Made by a program: the position numbers and the translations under genes. DNA of 64,000 nucleotides from Bacillus sp. IITD106. GTDB taxonomy: Bacteria > Bacillota > Bacilli > Bacillales > Bacillaceae_C. Shown in pieces: positions 17,822-27,099 of this stretch (within the stretch, counting starts at the first letter, position 1; each line of letters starts with the position of its first letter). Under the pieces are notes generated by a model. The model worked only from the letters and a program-made list of their open reading frames with translations. It searched no databases and was not told the DNA's origin. The DNA is taken from positions 62,001-126,000 of the forward strand of contig NZ_JAIAZY010000001.1 in assembly GCF_019459225.1 (NCBI RefSeq). Reading direction: 5' to 3'.

Positions 17822-19426
17822 ATGGCAGGATATTTTTCTAAATATAAAATCGCTATGAAAATCAGCATCTTACTAGTAGTTCTTCTTTTCATACCCGGAA
17901 CTCAATCCGTGGCAAAATCAGACACCCCGGTAGCCATAAATAAGTTACCTACATTACGGCTGATCACATTAAGTGAAAAAAGATTGGCCATTGCTGCGGT
18001 TGTTTTGCCTGAAGAAGTGAAAGAGTCCAAATCGCTATCAAAGAAAATTAAAGAAGTTTTACAAAATCCCCGTCTTGAAGGGGCGGTCACGGGTGTCAGT
18101 ATTAGAAAAGCAAGTGATGGAGATTTGATTTATTCGAATTTCGGTGATACACGATTACGGCCGGCTTCTAATTTGAAAATGATAACAGCGGCTGTTGCAT
18201 TAGAAACGCTTGGACCTGGGTATCAATTTAAAACAGAAGTATTAACGGATGGAAAAGTAAAGAATCGGGTGCTGAATGGAAATGTGTTTTTAAAAGGACA
18301 GGGGGACCCGACCTTAAGAAAGGCAGACTTCGATCAGTTTGCCCGTGAGCTGAAAAATAAAGGCATCGATCAAATCAAAGGTGATTTAATTGGAGATGAT
18401 CGGTGGTATGACAATGTGCGCCATTCAAAAGGATTGAATGTGTCGAACGAAAATAATTATTACGGTGCTCAAATTTCAGCACTTACTTTATCTCCGAATG
18501 ATGATTTTGATGCAGGAACGATCCTTATCGAAGTCGAGCCTGGAGATAAGAATGGTACCAGTCCAAACGTGCTTTTGAAACCTGAAACGGATTATTTAAA
18601 AATCATTAATAAAGCGAAAACCGGAAATAAGGGAGAAACGGATACGCTGACTATTGATCGGGTACATGGGACAAACCAAATCATCATTGAAGGAACGATT
18701 CCTCTTGAAGGAAAAAGCGTAGGTGAGATCCTTTCTGTATGGGAGCCGACTGGCTATGCATTGGATGTTTTTAAAAAGTCGTTAGAAGAACAAGGAATTA
18801 AATTAAATGATGCCGTCAAAATGAAGATAGACGAAACACCTGAAGGCGCGCATATGTTAACTTCCAAAAAATCAATGACATTGGAAGAGTTATTATTACC
18901 TTTTATGAAATTAAGCAATAATATCCACGGGGAAACACTTGTAAAAGAAATGGGGAAAGTGATTTACGGAGAAGGCAGTTGGGATGTTGGCCTACGAGTA
19001 ATCGGTGAAACCATTGTAAAATTCGGGGTGAATCGGAATAATGTAAAAATTGAAGATGGATCAGGCTTATCTCATAGTAATTTAATTCCTCCGAATCAAC
19101 TGACAAGGATGTTATATGAAATTCAGAAACAAGATTGGTTTCCCATTTTCGAAAAGTCTCAGCCGGCTGTCGGAGAATATGGTCGCTTTGGCAGCGGAAC
19201 CCTAGGCTATCGTATGGCTGAGAGCGCAGCCAACGGAAAAGTGCACGCAAAAACGGGATCGCTAGACGGGGTAAGTACTTTGTCTGGATACGTCACAACA
19301 GAAGATAATGAAAAACTTGTTTTTTCTATCATGATAAATAATTATATTAGAGGGTCAATGTCTGAAATTCAAGATCAAATTGTAACAATATTGGCGGAGC
19401 ACCGGTTTGATGGTGGTGGGATGTGA
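17822..19426 (+). CDS. dacB: D-alanyl-D-alanine carboxypeptidase/endopeptidase (PBP4 family, S13)
   Basis: A 534-residue exported low-mass penicillin-binding protein with an N-terminal signal peptide (KISILLVVLLFIPGTQSVA). Active-site motifs are SNLK (SxxK, in RPASNLKMITAA), SNN (LSNNIHGE) and KTG (HAKTGSLDG). The large insert between SxxK and SxN is typical of family S13. It trims D-Ala from, or cuts cross-links in, peptidoglycan at the outer membrane face. RBS is weak (AGGGGTT). A good terminator follows at 19473. It is monocistronic. Confidence 0.9.
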   Translation: MAGYFSKYKIAMKISILLVVLLFIPGTQSVAKSDTPVAINKLPTLRLITLSEKRLAIAAVVLPEEVKESKSLSKKIKEVLQNPRLEGAVTGVSIRKASDGDLIYSNFGDTRLRPASNLKMITAAVALETLGPGYQFKTEVLTDGKVKNRVLNGNVFLKGQGDPTLRKADFDQFARELKNKGIDQIKGDLIGDDRWYDNVRHSKGLNVSNENNYYGAQISALTLSPNDDFDAGTILIEVEPGDKNGTSPNVLLKPETDYLKIINKAKTGNKGETDTLTIDRVHGTNQIIIEGTIPLEGKSVGEILSVWEPTGYALDVFKKSLEEQGIKLNDAVKMKIDETPEGAHMLTSKKSMTLEELLLPFMKLSNNIHGETLVKEMGKVIYGEGSWDVGLRVIGETIVKFGVNRNNVKIEDGSGLSHSNLIPPNQLTRMLYEIQKQDWFPIFEKSQPAVGEYGRFGSGTLGYRMAESAANGKVHAKTGSLDGVSTLSGYVTTEDNEKLVFSIMINNYIRGSMSEIQDQIVTILAEHRFDGGGM

Positions 19427-19472
19427 GGTTATACGATAAATGGGATTCACCCTGCATTCTTTACATGTACAG

Positions 19473-19512
19473 AAAGACTAGCACAACTAAATTTGTTGCT
19501 AGTCTTTTTTTC
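19473..19512 (+). terminator. Terminator after dacB
   Basis: AAAGACTAGCA / TGCTAGTCTTT followed by a run of T. Confidence 0.85.
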
Positions 19513-19612
19513 TAATTTTAAGAGGTACCGATGATTAACACTTTAGTTGACAAGCCCTCAATCTTAATCTCCACCCTATGTATTACCACTATTTGTGAAA
19601 TGGTTCATTAAA

Positions 19613-20077
19613 TTATTTTTGTCTTATTTTCTTCGTTTCCTGCCTGAATACTTCAATGCTTTTTTTAATATAATCATTTATTACTTTGGCTTCTTCTGGA
19701 CTGTAATGAGATACAACCTTCCCCATTTCATATCCAAATGATTGAAAAAATGGGCCTAACACTAAACCGACTTTTTCAAAGTTTGCTTTAATTATCACTT
19801 TTCTCCTATCATCTGTATTTCTTTCTCTATATACAAAATCTTTCTTTTCGAGCCGGTCAACAACTGTTGTCACCATTCCCGTTGACAAGCCCGTTATGGA
19901 TGATATCTGTCCAGCAGTCATCCCCTCAAATGGAATGATTCCTAATACTTTATAGTCGGTTAAATTTAAACCAACTTTTTCTGCAACGCTTTGATGAAAC
20001 ATAATTAAGGCTAAACTGAACTCTTGTCCCAAATTAATTGACTCATATTCATTTGAATGATTATTTGCTATTGACAA
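19613..20077 (-). CDS. MarR-family transcriptional regulator
   Basis: A 154-residue winged-helix regulator: LTDYKVLGIIPFEGMTAGQI and SSITGLSTGMVTTVVDRLEK form the HTH, YRERNTDDRRKVIIKA the wing. Family members are dimeric repressors released by ligands. It is divergent from two small membrane-protein genes, with palindromes in the intergenic gap that are likely its operators (20109-20156), so autoregulation and control of the membrane pair are expected. Confidence 0.88.
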   Translation of the reverse strand: MSIANNHSNEYESINLGQEFSLALIMFHQSVAEKVGLNLTDYKVLGIIPFEGMTAGQISSITGLSTGMVTTVVDRLEKKDFVYRERNTDDRRKVIIKANFEKVGLVLGPFFQSFGYEMGKVVSHYSPEEAKVINDYIKKSIEVFRQETKKIRQK

Positions 20078-20108
20078 TTTGCTTGCACCCCATTAATATA
20101 ATTATTAA

Positions 20109-20156
20109 CTCTAATTTAGAGATAATTGATTTTAGAGATACTCTATATCCGAGTAT
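20109..20156. promoter_or_regulatory. Tandem palindromes: likely MarR operators
   Basis: CTCTAATTTAGAG (20109-20121) and TAGAGATACTCTA (20133-20145) are perfect inverted repeats sharing CTCTA/TAGAG half-sites, and ATACTC-N7-GAGTAT (20138-20156) overlaps the second. They sit between the divergent MarR and membrane-protein genes. Confidence 0.65.
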
Positions 20157-20186
20157 AAATAAAATTATATACTAATAATAAGGAAG

Positions 20187-20750
20187 ATGACAATTATGTT
20201 AGAAAATTTTATTAATATCCTTTACTACAGCATATTGTTGCCTATTGAGAAAGGATTTAAAGTATTTGTTTGGTCTAATGAATTTTATTTCACCTTTATT
20301 GTGCTTTTTCTTGTTTCTATACCCATTACAATCATACGTAGCTATCAAGTTCTAAATAAAGAAAAGACTAAGTATTATGGGGTTCTCGAAATATTTGTAT
20401 GGTTATTTCGACTCCTGCAATATGTCTTAATCGTATTCATTGGCAATGATATCCCCTTGCGAGATTTACCTTCCAAACATGAGTGGAATAACATCTTTCA
20501 GAGCTTACATCATATTAATTCTCGGCAACTGATTTGGGATCTTGTTGGGTACGGCATTATTTTCGGAATATACAACCTTTTATTGTATACAGTTATAAGG
20601 AAAAAATGGACCTCCACTCTTTATAAAAAAGTGTTCAATCGCAGTTCAAATTTAGATTCTTTTCACTTAGCAATTATTTTAGGTATAAAAAATTTATTTC
20701 TTATTCCTGTAAGTGTGATCTACCTGTTAACTATTTTAAAAATCATCTAA
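20187..20750 (+). CDS. Hypothetical four-helix membrane protein (MarR-linked, paralogue 1)
   Basis: This 187-residue protein has about four membrane segments (near residues 25-50, 65-95, 115-135 and 160-185) and a conserved cytoplasmic piece TIIRSYQVLNKEKTKYYG. I do not recognise the family. The next gene encodes a similar-sized protein with the matching element LIRAYQMFNVQTPVWSE, so the two are likely paralogues that may form a heteromer. It is divergent from and probably controlled by the MarR regulator; by analogy with MarR-linked loci it may handle membrane stress or efflux. Confidence 0.65.
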   Translation: MTIMLENFINILYYSILLPIEKGFKVFVWSNEFYFTFIVLFLVSIPITIIRSYQVLNKEKTKYYGVLEIFVWLFRLLQYVLIVFIGNDIPLRDLPSKHEWNNIFQSLHHINSRQLIWDLVGYGIIFGIYNLLLYTVIRKKWTSTLYKKVFNRSSNLDSFHLAIILGIKNLFLIPVSVIYLLTILKII

Positions 20751-20765
20751 TCCAGGGAGGTGACA

Positions 20766-21317
20766 ATGATGGTGCTATCTGATATTTGGCGTTTTGGCAA
20801 ATTGGGGTTGGAAACATTCCTGTCCTCATTACTATTTTTCTACAGTTATTTATCACTATTATTGATTTCGCTCATACCGTCTTTAATCCGTGCGTATCAA
20901 ATGTTCAACGTCCAAACACCTGTATGGTCGGAGGTTGTGGTTGGACTAACAAGGATATTCCTTATTTTATTGATGATTAGCATCCTATCAAAGAATCATG
21001 TTATAAAACTAGGAAAAAAGGAATTTTGGGATAGACTTGCCAAATCATGTTCCGTTCAAATGAAAAAAAATTGGCCATATGGCTTTATTAGTCAAATCAT
21101 TGTCTTCATAGCAATTTTATTTGGTTTAGGAAATTTACTTATTGAATTAATCGTTCGTAGTTCTTTAATTCCAATCATGGAAATTTTAGGTTTCAAATCA
21201 TATGACAATACCGCAGCTCATAATGCCTATTTATTCTTTCTGAAAAATATGAGTGTTATTCCTTTGGCCATCGTGTTTATCCTCAAAATGTGTGGAGTAA
21301 AACCAACTAACAATTAG
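20766..21317 (+). CDS. Hypothetical four-helix membrane protein (paralogue 2)
   Basis: About 183 residues with four predicted membrane segments. It shares an IR[AS]YQ[MV][LF]N motif and a membrane-domain layout with the upstream protein and follows it by 15 nt. The start is set at the ATG pair 20766/20769 behind GGGAGGTG; a GTG at 20760 lies inside the ribosome binding site. The function is unknown; it is likely co-transcribed and co-functional with paralogue 1. Confidence 0.65.
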   Translation: MMVLSDIWRFGKLGLETFLSSLLFFYSYLSLLLISLIPSLIRAYQMFNVQTPVWSEVVVGLTRIFLILLMISILSKNHVIKLGKKEFWDRLAKSCSVQMKKNWPYGFISQIIVFIAILFGLGNLLIELIVRSSLIPIMEILGFKSYDNTAAHNAYLFFLKNMSVIPLAIVFILKMCGVKPTNN

Positions 21318-21463
21318 TGAGAGCGTCGTTTTTTAAAAATAAATGAAGGCACTGAAGCCTTCTTATGGTAGTGTAAAAGTCAGCGAAGCTCCTGTTTGTA
21401 AAAAGGTGGTCCCATTTAAGTTATAACTCTCTTTTACCATCAAACTACGTGAGGAGAATACAA

Positions 21464-21790
21464 ATGCCAATCTATAACAAACTTGTGCGAGACCGAATCC
21501 CTGAAATTATTGAAGCTACTGGAAAATCATTGATGACAAGAATATTGGATGAAAGTGAATACCATTCCGAGCTTCGAAAGAAAATGAATGAAGAATTGAA
21601 GGAATATGAGGCTACTGATAACAACGAAGATGCTCTTGAAGAACTTGCAGATTTGCTCGAGTTGATTCACGCAGCTACTGCTATTCACGGCTCTAATTTC
21701 AACCAGCTAGAGGCAATACGGCAAAAGAAAGCTGAGAAACGCGGCGGCTTTGACGAAAGAATTTTTCTGATTGAGGTTGAGGATGACTAA
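21464..21790 (+). CDS. MazG-like/phosphoribosyl-ATP pyrophosphohydrolase-like protein
   Basis: This 108-residue all-alpha NTP pyrophosphohydrolase-like protein opens with PIYNKLVRDRIPEIIE, the hallmark of this small family. EELKEY and EDALEELADLLELI carry the ExxE...ExxD metal-binding residues. It probably hydrolyses a non-canonical or phosphoribosyl nucleotide. The start ATG 21464 has GAGGAG upstream. It is monocistronic; a convergent terminator lies at 21878. Confidence 0.8.
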   Translation: MPIYNKLVRDRIPEIIEATGKSLMTRILDESEYHSELRKKMNEELKEYEATDNNEDALEELADLLELIHAATAIHGSNFNQLEAIRQKKAEKRGGFDERIFLIEVEDD

Positions 21791-21877
21791 GCTGGACCTA
21801 ATTACAGTAAATCTGTTAGAAGGATTAATAGATTATGTTGAGAAAATGATCTACAGTCCTGTATCAAACAAAAAATA

Positions 21878-21912
21878 AAAGGCTAGAGCCGAAACAATCG
21901 GTTTTAGCCTTT
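21878..21912. terminator. Terminator between convergent genes
   Basis: AAAGGCTA-AGCCGA pairs with TCGGTTTTAGCCTTT; it serves the MazG-like and Ohr genes from either side. Confidence 0.8.
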
Positions 21913-21938
21913 CGTACTCTTTTCTACGCTCTATTAAA

Positions 21939-22358
21939 TTAAACCGCCTTCGGTTTTAGCTCTACATCAATGTTTCCGCGAGTGGCTTTAGAGTAGGGAC
22001 AAACTTGGTGGGCTGCCTCAACCAGCTCTTCAGCCTCCTCTTGGCTTACACCTTTAATTTCAACCGTTAAAGTGACGGCGATTTTGAATCCTCCATCTTC
22101 AGGATCTTTTAAAAAGCTTACACTAGCGGTTGTAATTGAATCGATCTCCTTTTTCTTTTGCGAAGCCACCAAATTTAATGCTCCGTCGAAACAGGCTGAG
22201 TAAGCAGCTGCAAATAATTGTTCAGGATTTGACCCCTTTTTATCCGATTTTTCAGTCGGCATTACTAAATCTAGATCAATTAACCCATCATCCGATTTCA
22301 CATGGCCATTCCGTCCATTTTTTGCTGTTGCATGAGAGGCAAACAACACTTTACTCAT
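21939..22358 (-). CDS. ohr: Organic hydroperoxide resistance protein (Ohr/OsmC family)
   Basis: A 139-residue Ohr peroxidase. The two redox cysteines are in YSACFDGAL and VCPYSKATRGN. It reduces organic and fatty-acid hydroperoxides using lipoylated partners in the cytoplasm. The ATG follows AAGGAGTG. No ohrR lies next to it; the nearest MarR gene (19613) is 2 kb away and has its own target operon. Confidence 0.92.
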   Translation of the reverse strand: MSKVLFASHATAKNGRNGHVKSDDGLIDLDLVMPTEKSDKKGSNPEQLFAAAYSACFDGALNLVASQKKKEIDSITTASVSFLKDPEDGGFKIAVTLTVEIKGVSQEEAEELVEAAHQVCPYSKATRGNIDVELKPKAV

Positions 22359-22518
22359 TTCAAATCACTCCTTCGTATTCCAAATAACCGACTTCTTGCT
22401 GTTCATATTTAATCATGCCAAGCCTTTCGTTATTTATGAAATCCCTGCTAATGTTAAGTTTCTTATACGTACATTCCCTTTTTTGTTGGCTGTAAACCAT
22501 TTTAATATTTGTTCTTAT

Positions 22519-22710
22519 TTATCCGAAAGGTTTGATAAAAAATTCAGGTACATCGCTAACTTTTTTAAAGTTATTCACAAATTCAATAGTTTGTAAAAAT
22601 TTGTAATTGTTTTCTGTAATATCTGTCTTAGCCTTTGTCAATGCGAATGAAGCTGTTGCATGGTTAAATTCATATGGTGATGTATCAATTGACTTCATTT
22701 CTTGTTGCAT
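22519..22710 (-). CDS. Small hypothetical protein or gene fragment
   Basis: A 63-codon open frame (MQQEMKSIDTSPYEFNHATA at the start, SDVPEFFIKPFG at the end) on the minus strand between Ohr and an SDR gene. There is no clear ribosome binding site and no recognised family; it could be the tail of a decayed gene. Confidence 0.25.
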   Translation of the reverse strand: MQQEMKSIDTSPYEFNHATASFALTKAKTDITENNYKFLQTIEFVNNFKKVSDVPEFFIKPFG

Positions 22711-22916
22711 TCCACTTTGTGCACCGAACTTTGTTACTGAGATAGCCCCAACCTACCATATTGTCTATTACTACAAAAATACCTGATTATTAATTGGAAA
22801 GATATTTGAGCCCGCATAAGAAATCTCGACATGGTCATACTAATTTTTATAATTGACGATGGACAGAATTTTTTCTGCTCTTCTTTTAAAACCTCATTAT
22901 AAAAAGGAGAATGATT

Positions 22917-23690
22917 ATGAGCAAGGTAGCTGCAGTTACTGGCTCTGCCGGCGGATTAGGAAAAGGGATAGCTGAGAGATTATGTAAGGACGGTTTTAGT
23001 GTCGTACTACATGATATAAATGACACATTACTTAACGAAACAGTCTCGGAGTTCAAAGAAAAAAACTATAAAGTGATTGGCGTTAAAGGCGATGTTTCAA
23101 AACGTGAAGATCAATTCAATTTGGTAAAAGAAACAGTAGCAGAATTTGGTCGTTTAGATGTTTTTGTGAACAATGCTGGTATTGATGCAGTTTCTCCATT
23201 TTTGGAAATCACAGAAGAACAGCTTGATAAATTATTCAAAATTAACGTAAACGGGTTAGTTTTCGGTACTCAAGCAGCTGCTGAACAATTCATTAAGCAA
23301 GAAACGAAAGGAAAAATCATTAACGCATGTAGTATCGCTGGTCATGAATCATATGAAATGCTTGGCACATACTCTGCAACGAAGCACGCTGTAAAATCTT
23401 TCACACATTCAGCTGCTAAAGAATTAGCCAAATATAAAATAAGAGTAAATGCCTATTGTCCTGGTGTTGCAAAAACAAAAATGTGGGACAGAATTGATGC
23501 AGAAATGGTTAAATATAGCGATGATTTAAAACCAGGGGAAGCTTTTGAACAATTTTCTTCAGGAATTGCCCTTAAAAGATATCAAACACCTGAAGATGTA
23601 GCTAACTTAGTATCCTTCCTAGCTTCGGATGATTCAGATTATATTACCGGTCAAACCATCATAACGGATGGTGGCCTCGTTTATAGATGA
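22917..23690 (+). CDS. SDR oxidoreductase, diacetyl/acetoin reductase-like
   Basis: A classical 257-residue [11 protein letters not shown] cofactor loop, [13 protein letters not shown] catalytic Ser, YSATKHAVK catalytic Tyr/Lys, and C-terminal [17 protein letters not shown]. The overall pattern fits the butanediol dehydrogenase/diacetyl reductase branch, which interconverts diacetyl, acetoin and 2,3-butanediol with NADH. ATG 22917 has AAAGGAG at correct spacing; the ATG at 22911 is too close. It is monocistronic. Confidence 0.82.
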   Translation: MSKVAAVTGSAGGLGKGIAERLCKDGFSVVLHDINDTLLNETVSEFKEKNYKVIGVKGDVSKREDQFNLVKETVAEFGRLDVFVNNAGIDAVSPFLEITEEQLDKLFKINVNGLVFGTQAAAEQFIKQETKGKIINACSIAGHESYEMLGTYSATKHAVKSFTHSAAKELAKYKIRVNAYCPGVAKTKMWDRIDAEMVKYSDDLKPGEAFEQFSSGIALKRYQTPEDVANLVSFLASDDSDYITGQTIITDGGLVYR

Positions 23691-24055
23691 TTCATTTTTA
23701 CTAATCTGACCTCTACACAATTATGCTCAACGTATACAGTTGGGCTATTTATTTTGTTTAATGATTTTTGCAACCTCTCCTTTACTAATTGTATAAACTA
23801 AATGTATGGAAATGTATGAATAAATGCGTGAAATACATTTTATTCATACATTGTATTTTTTCGGGTCATATTTGTTAATAGCGTGATTTTCCTATTAACC
23901 AAACTCCTCAACTGTGGAAATCCATAAAAATGTGGCATACATTAGAAGAATGTTTAAAGATATACTTTGTTTTCTTAAATCATTATTAAAATACCTAGAG
24001 TCCTTCTGAGACCCTAGGTATTTTAGTTCAATCGGCAAAAGCTTTGTATAAAACC
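23691..24055. other. Intergenic region, no gene recognised
   Basis: About 365 nt. A CTAGAGTC...GACCCTAGGTATTTT-type hairpin near 23994-24025 is the only structure noticed and may be a terminator for the SDR gene or the decayed peptidase. Confidence 0.4.
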
Positions 24056-24470
24056 TACCCGCACCACTCCGCAATTACCCCAGCCAATATCTCAATAGAT
24101 TGATAATGTTCATCAATAGGCACATATTCATTTATACTATGAACTTGATGTATACTCCCTCGACCAAAAACGTTGATAGGAGTGTTTGCGTAGTTATTTA
24201 TAATTCTAGCATCACTCCCATATTCGGCACCACAATAACTGGTATTGTTCCAATAACTTGTTCAGCTTTACTTGAAACCATTTTTACAATTGGATAATCC
24301 GCAGCAATTTTATAGCCGCTCCCTTGTATATATTTTTGAATAGATGGGCGGTTTTTCTTTAGCCATTCATAGGTGGCAATTAAGGTTTGAAAAATTTCTA
24401 TTCCACTTTAGATCCTAATCCATACTGGTTACCATCTATTGTCTCCTATTTTAAATAGAGTCTTTAATAG
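24056..24470 (-). pseudogene. M20-family peptidase/deacetylase remnant with frameshifts
   Basis: On the minus strand, blocks in shifting frames read IDGNQYGLGSKV, QTLIATYEWLKKNRPSIQKY, YPIVKMVSSKAEQVIGTIPV, GAEYGSDARIINNYANTPIN and FGRGSIHQVHSINEYVPIDE. This is the C-terminal third of an M20/M25/M40 metallopeptidase (acetylornithine deacetylase-like). At least two frameshifts and loss of the N-terminal two thirds make it nonfunctional. Confidence 0.7.
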
Positions 24471-24513
24471 TCACTTTGGCAACCATAGTTATGAGACGAG
24501 GATTGACGAATAG

Positions 24514-25386
24514 TTACAGATGTCTATTATTTTTTGCTTCTTTCGCTAATAGCAGACACCCTGTAATGGCTGCATGATCTCCTAATAACGGAGGTACTAT
24601 GTAAGAAGTCAAGTCTGGTACATCAACATATCCAGATATCATTCTGGCAAACTCATGACGAATTAGCGGAAAAAGATGATCTTGCTTCATCACCCCTCCA
24701 CCAAGAATAATTTTCTCTGGTCGTAAAACAAGTGTATATGAAACAAGAGCTTGAGCAAGATAGAATGCTTCTAATTCCCAAACGTGTAATTCGTCTCTTA
24801 ATTCACTTCCCTTTACCTTATACCGCTTTTCAATTGCTGGGCCTGATGCTAATCCTTCTAAGCAATTACTATGATAAGGACAAATTCCTTGAAACTCATC
24901 ATTTTTATGATGTCTGACAAGTAAATGCCCCATTTCAGGGTGTGAAAATCCTTCAAGTAGCTGTCCTTTCACCATTGCGCCCCCACCAATACCTGTGCCT
25001 ACAGTTAAGTAGATGCTGCTAGAACAACCTTTTGCTATTCCGCATTTGGTTTCTCCATATACAGCTGCGTTTACATCGGTCGTCCATCCTACTTCAATGT
25101 GATATCTCTTTTTTACCGTCCCAACAAAATCAAAATTACTCCATCCTTTTTTTGGTGTCGTTGTGATATGTCCATATGTTGGTGAACTCTTATTTACATC
25201 TATTGGCCCAAATGATCCAATACCAATTGAGAATAAAGAGTATTGATCAAAAAAAGAGAATACCTGATTCATCGTTTCTTCTGAAGATGTTGTTGGTATA
25301 CTTACTTTATCAATTACTTCCAATTCTTCATTACTTACCGCACATACAAACTTGGTTCCCCCTGCTTCAATCGCTCCATAATACAT
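24514..25386 (-). CDS. ROK-family fructokinase
   Basis: A 290-residue sugar kinase. EAGGTKFVCAV is the phosphate-binding loop, GIGSFGPIDV and LTVGTGIGGGAMVKG the sugar and ATP motifs, and HPEMGHLLVRHH...CPYHSNCLEG carries the zinc-binding His/Cys set of the ScrK/GmuE fructokinase branch. It phosphorylates fructose (possibly mannose) at C6. It closes a minus-strand sugar cluster and would feed fructose released by the GH172 enzyme 150 nt upstream into glycolysis. Confidence 0.85.
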   Translation of the reverse strand: MYYGAIEAGGTKFVCAVSNEELEVIDKVSIPTTSSEETMNQVFSFFDQYSLFSIGIGSFGPIDVNKSSPTYGHITTTPKKGWSNFDFVGTVKKRYHIEVGWTTDVNAAVYGETKCGIAKGCSSSIYLTVGTGIGGGAMVKGQLLEGFSHPEMGHLLVRHHKNDEFQGICPYHSNCLEGLASGPAIEKRYKVKGSELRDELHVWELEAFYLAQALVSYTLVLRPEKIILGGGVMKQDHLFPLIRHEFARMISGYVDVPDLTSYIVPPLLGDHAAITGCLLLAKEAKNNRHL

Positions 25387-25485
25387 CCCTTCTACCTCCT
25401 AATTTGTCTAAAAATCCCTATATATTATTGTTTACGCTGCTTATCCTCTTGAGCAAAGAGTAGATTAGCTAACCATTTATACCAA

Positions 25486-25513
25486 TAAAAACGCCCTCAA
25501 AACGAGAGCGTCT
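25486..25513 (-). terminator. Terminator after GH172 gene
   Basis: On the minus strand, ACGCTCTC pairs with GAGGGCGT followed by TTTTT, between the GH172 and fructokinase genes; kinase expression may depend on read-through or its own promoter. Confidence 0.6.
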
Positions 25514-25539
25514 ACCTTTAAAACTACTTTTTTCAAAAT

Positions 25540-26649
25540 TTATCTTGGCCATCTATCCTCTTTTTTAACAAGTGGTTTAAACGCTTGATGGGGTTCCGTT
25601 TGATACCAATAAGCAACCGTCGCTACGTCATCTTGACGCTCGAACAACCCTTTTTTACAAACACCGATTTGTTGGACGGTAACTTTTAAATCTTTTTCAA
25701 AGCGGATTGGATCTAGAATGTGCCAACGGTAAAATCCTCTCATTGGAGGGACATCGTCATTATGGTAATAGTTATGAACTGCATCATCACTTTTTGAATA
25801 ATATGGGTATCCCATATAAGGTGTATTAAAAGTATTTTCTACCGTTTTTCCATCTTGTTGCGTGGCGAAACTCCATGCTCCTCCAAAATAATCTTCAGTT
25901 CCTGTCCCACAAATCGTAGGATACTCTTCATCACCATCAATAAACATTTTCACTTCACCTTCACCCCACCAATATCTTTCTAGAGTTGCAAGTGCAAGAT
26001 ATGTTCCAACGTACTGGCCCTTACCCTTGATGTTATCAACAATAACATAATCTTCTCCGATATTTGTGATCTTTTGGCGATTCCATTGAGCATGGAAGTA
26101 TGCTGTATTTTGTGGAAGTTCATCATATAAGCAATAATCGATTTGGAAAAATAGTGCTGGAATACTTTCTTCGTGTTGATTCTCTATAGTGATTTTTGCT
26201 TTTTTATGAAATGGCATAGGGAAATAGCAATTAAACCCTCGTGTTGGATTTACAACGATTGGTAATGAATTGACTGTACATCCTCTAGCAAATCCGTTAC
26301 AAAAGAAATCACCTAATGGACTTTCTACTGAAGGAACTGTCTCATCATCCCAATACATACGTAAGACAAGGTCTCTTAAAACAAATACATCTTTTTCTGT
26401 TTGATCTGTTACTGTAATCCAAATGTGTTGGATCACACCAGGACCTGCTACATCACACAAAACAGCCGTTTCACCGGACTTTACATCACGAAGACAAGGT
26501 GATCCTTTTCTAGAAGGACCTAGATGACTAGCAGCCATACCACCTTTTCCTTTTTCACCATGTGGATTTTCTGCAGTAATCGCTCGACTTTTTCCATTGT
26601 TCATTAAAGGGAGTGATGAAAGTCCACCCATAAACGGATTATAATTCAC
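25540..26649 (-). CDS. GH172 (DUF2961) glycoside hydrolase
   Basis: A 369-residue protein of the DUF2961 family, now GH172. Family blocks include SRAITAENPHGEKGKGGMA, GPGVIQHIWIT, SPLGDFFCNG, PTRGFNCYFPMPF, EYPTICGTGTEDYFGGAW (family acidic block) and MRGFYRWHILDPIRF. Characterised GH172 enzymes include alpha-D-fructofuranosidase/difructose dianhydride I synthase-hydrolase and alpha-D-arabinofuranosidases. No signal peptide, so it acts on an imported oligosaccharide. The GTG at 26649 with AAAGGAG upstream is preferred over an ATG 105 nt earlier. The neighbouring fructokinase favours an alpha-fructosyl substrate. Confidence 0.85.
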   Translation of the reverse strand: MNYNPFMGGLSSLPLMNNGKSRAITAENPHGEKGKGGMAASHLGPSRKGSPCLRDVKSGETAVLCDVAGPGVIQHIWITVTDQTEKDVFVLRDLVLRMYWDDETVPSVESPLGDFFCNGFARGCTVNSLPIVVNPTRGFNCYFPMPFHKKAKITIENQHEESIPALFFQIDYCLYDELPQNTAYFHAQWNRQKITNIGEDYVIVDNIKGKGQYVGTYLALATLERYWWGEGEVKMFIDGDEEYPTICGTGTEDYFGGAWSFATQQDGKTVENTFNTPYMGYPYYSKSDDAVHNYYHNDDVPPMRGFYRWHILDPIRFEKDLKVTVQQIGVCKKGLFERQDDVATVAYWYQTEPHQAFKPLVKKEDRWPR

Positions 26650-27099
26650 AAAAAGTTCTCCTTTCATTATTAATTTGTGTGGATACCGGTTCATGATGAT
26701 TATTGATTTTGCCCAAGATTCCGAGTGGGGTCGTTGGCGAAAGTAAAGATTCATAACTTATGTTAAATTTTGATTCCCTCTTGAAACAGGTTCTTTTTTC
26801 ACTCTGACCTTGTTATCAATATTTAATCGTAGAACATTGACAACTTGTAAATGCTTATTCTATTTTCTATATCTCCCAAGATGAGATATTTTACATTTTT
26901 TATTTTTTTCTTAAAGTACCACCTGCTATAGCAGGTGGCGTTTGACATAAAATCAATTCTTCCTTTTATCATCTTAGTGGGACAAACTAATTCATACATA
27001 CGTATAAAATCATATCCATCAGTTTATATTTAAATAAACCTTTGAGATAATTTAATTCAAGTATGAAGAATTAGACTAGTATTTAATTAAAATTAAATC
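26650..27099. other. Intergenic region with a 20-nt perfect palindrome
   Basis: 450 nt between two glycosidase genes. The only clear structure is CCACCTGCTATAGCAGGTGG at 26919-26938, a perfect hairpin. It may terminate transcription from the upstream glycosidase gene or be a relic of a hairpin-ended insertion element. Confidence 0.5.
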
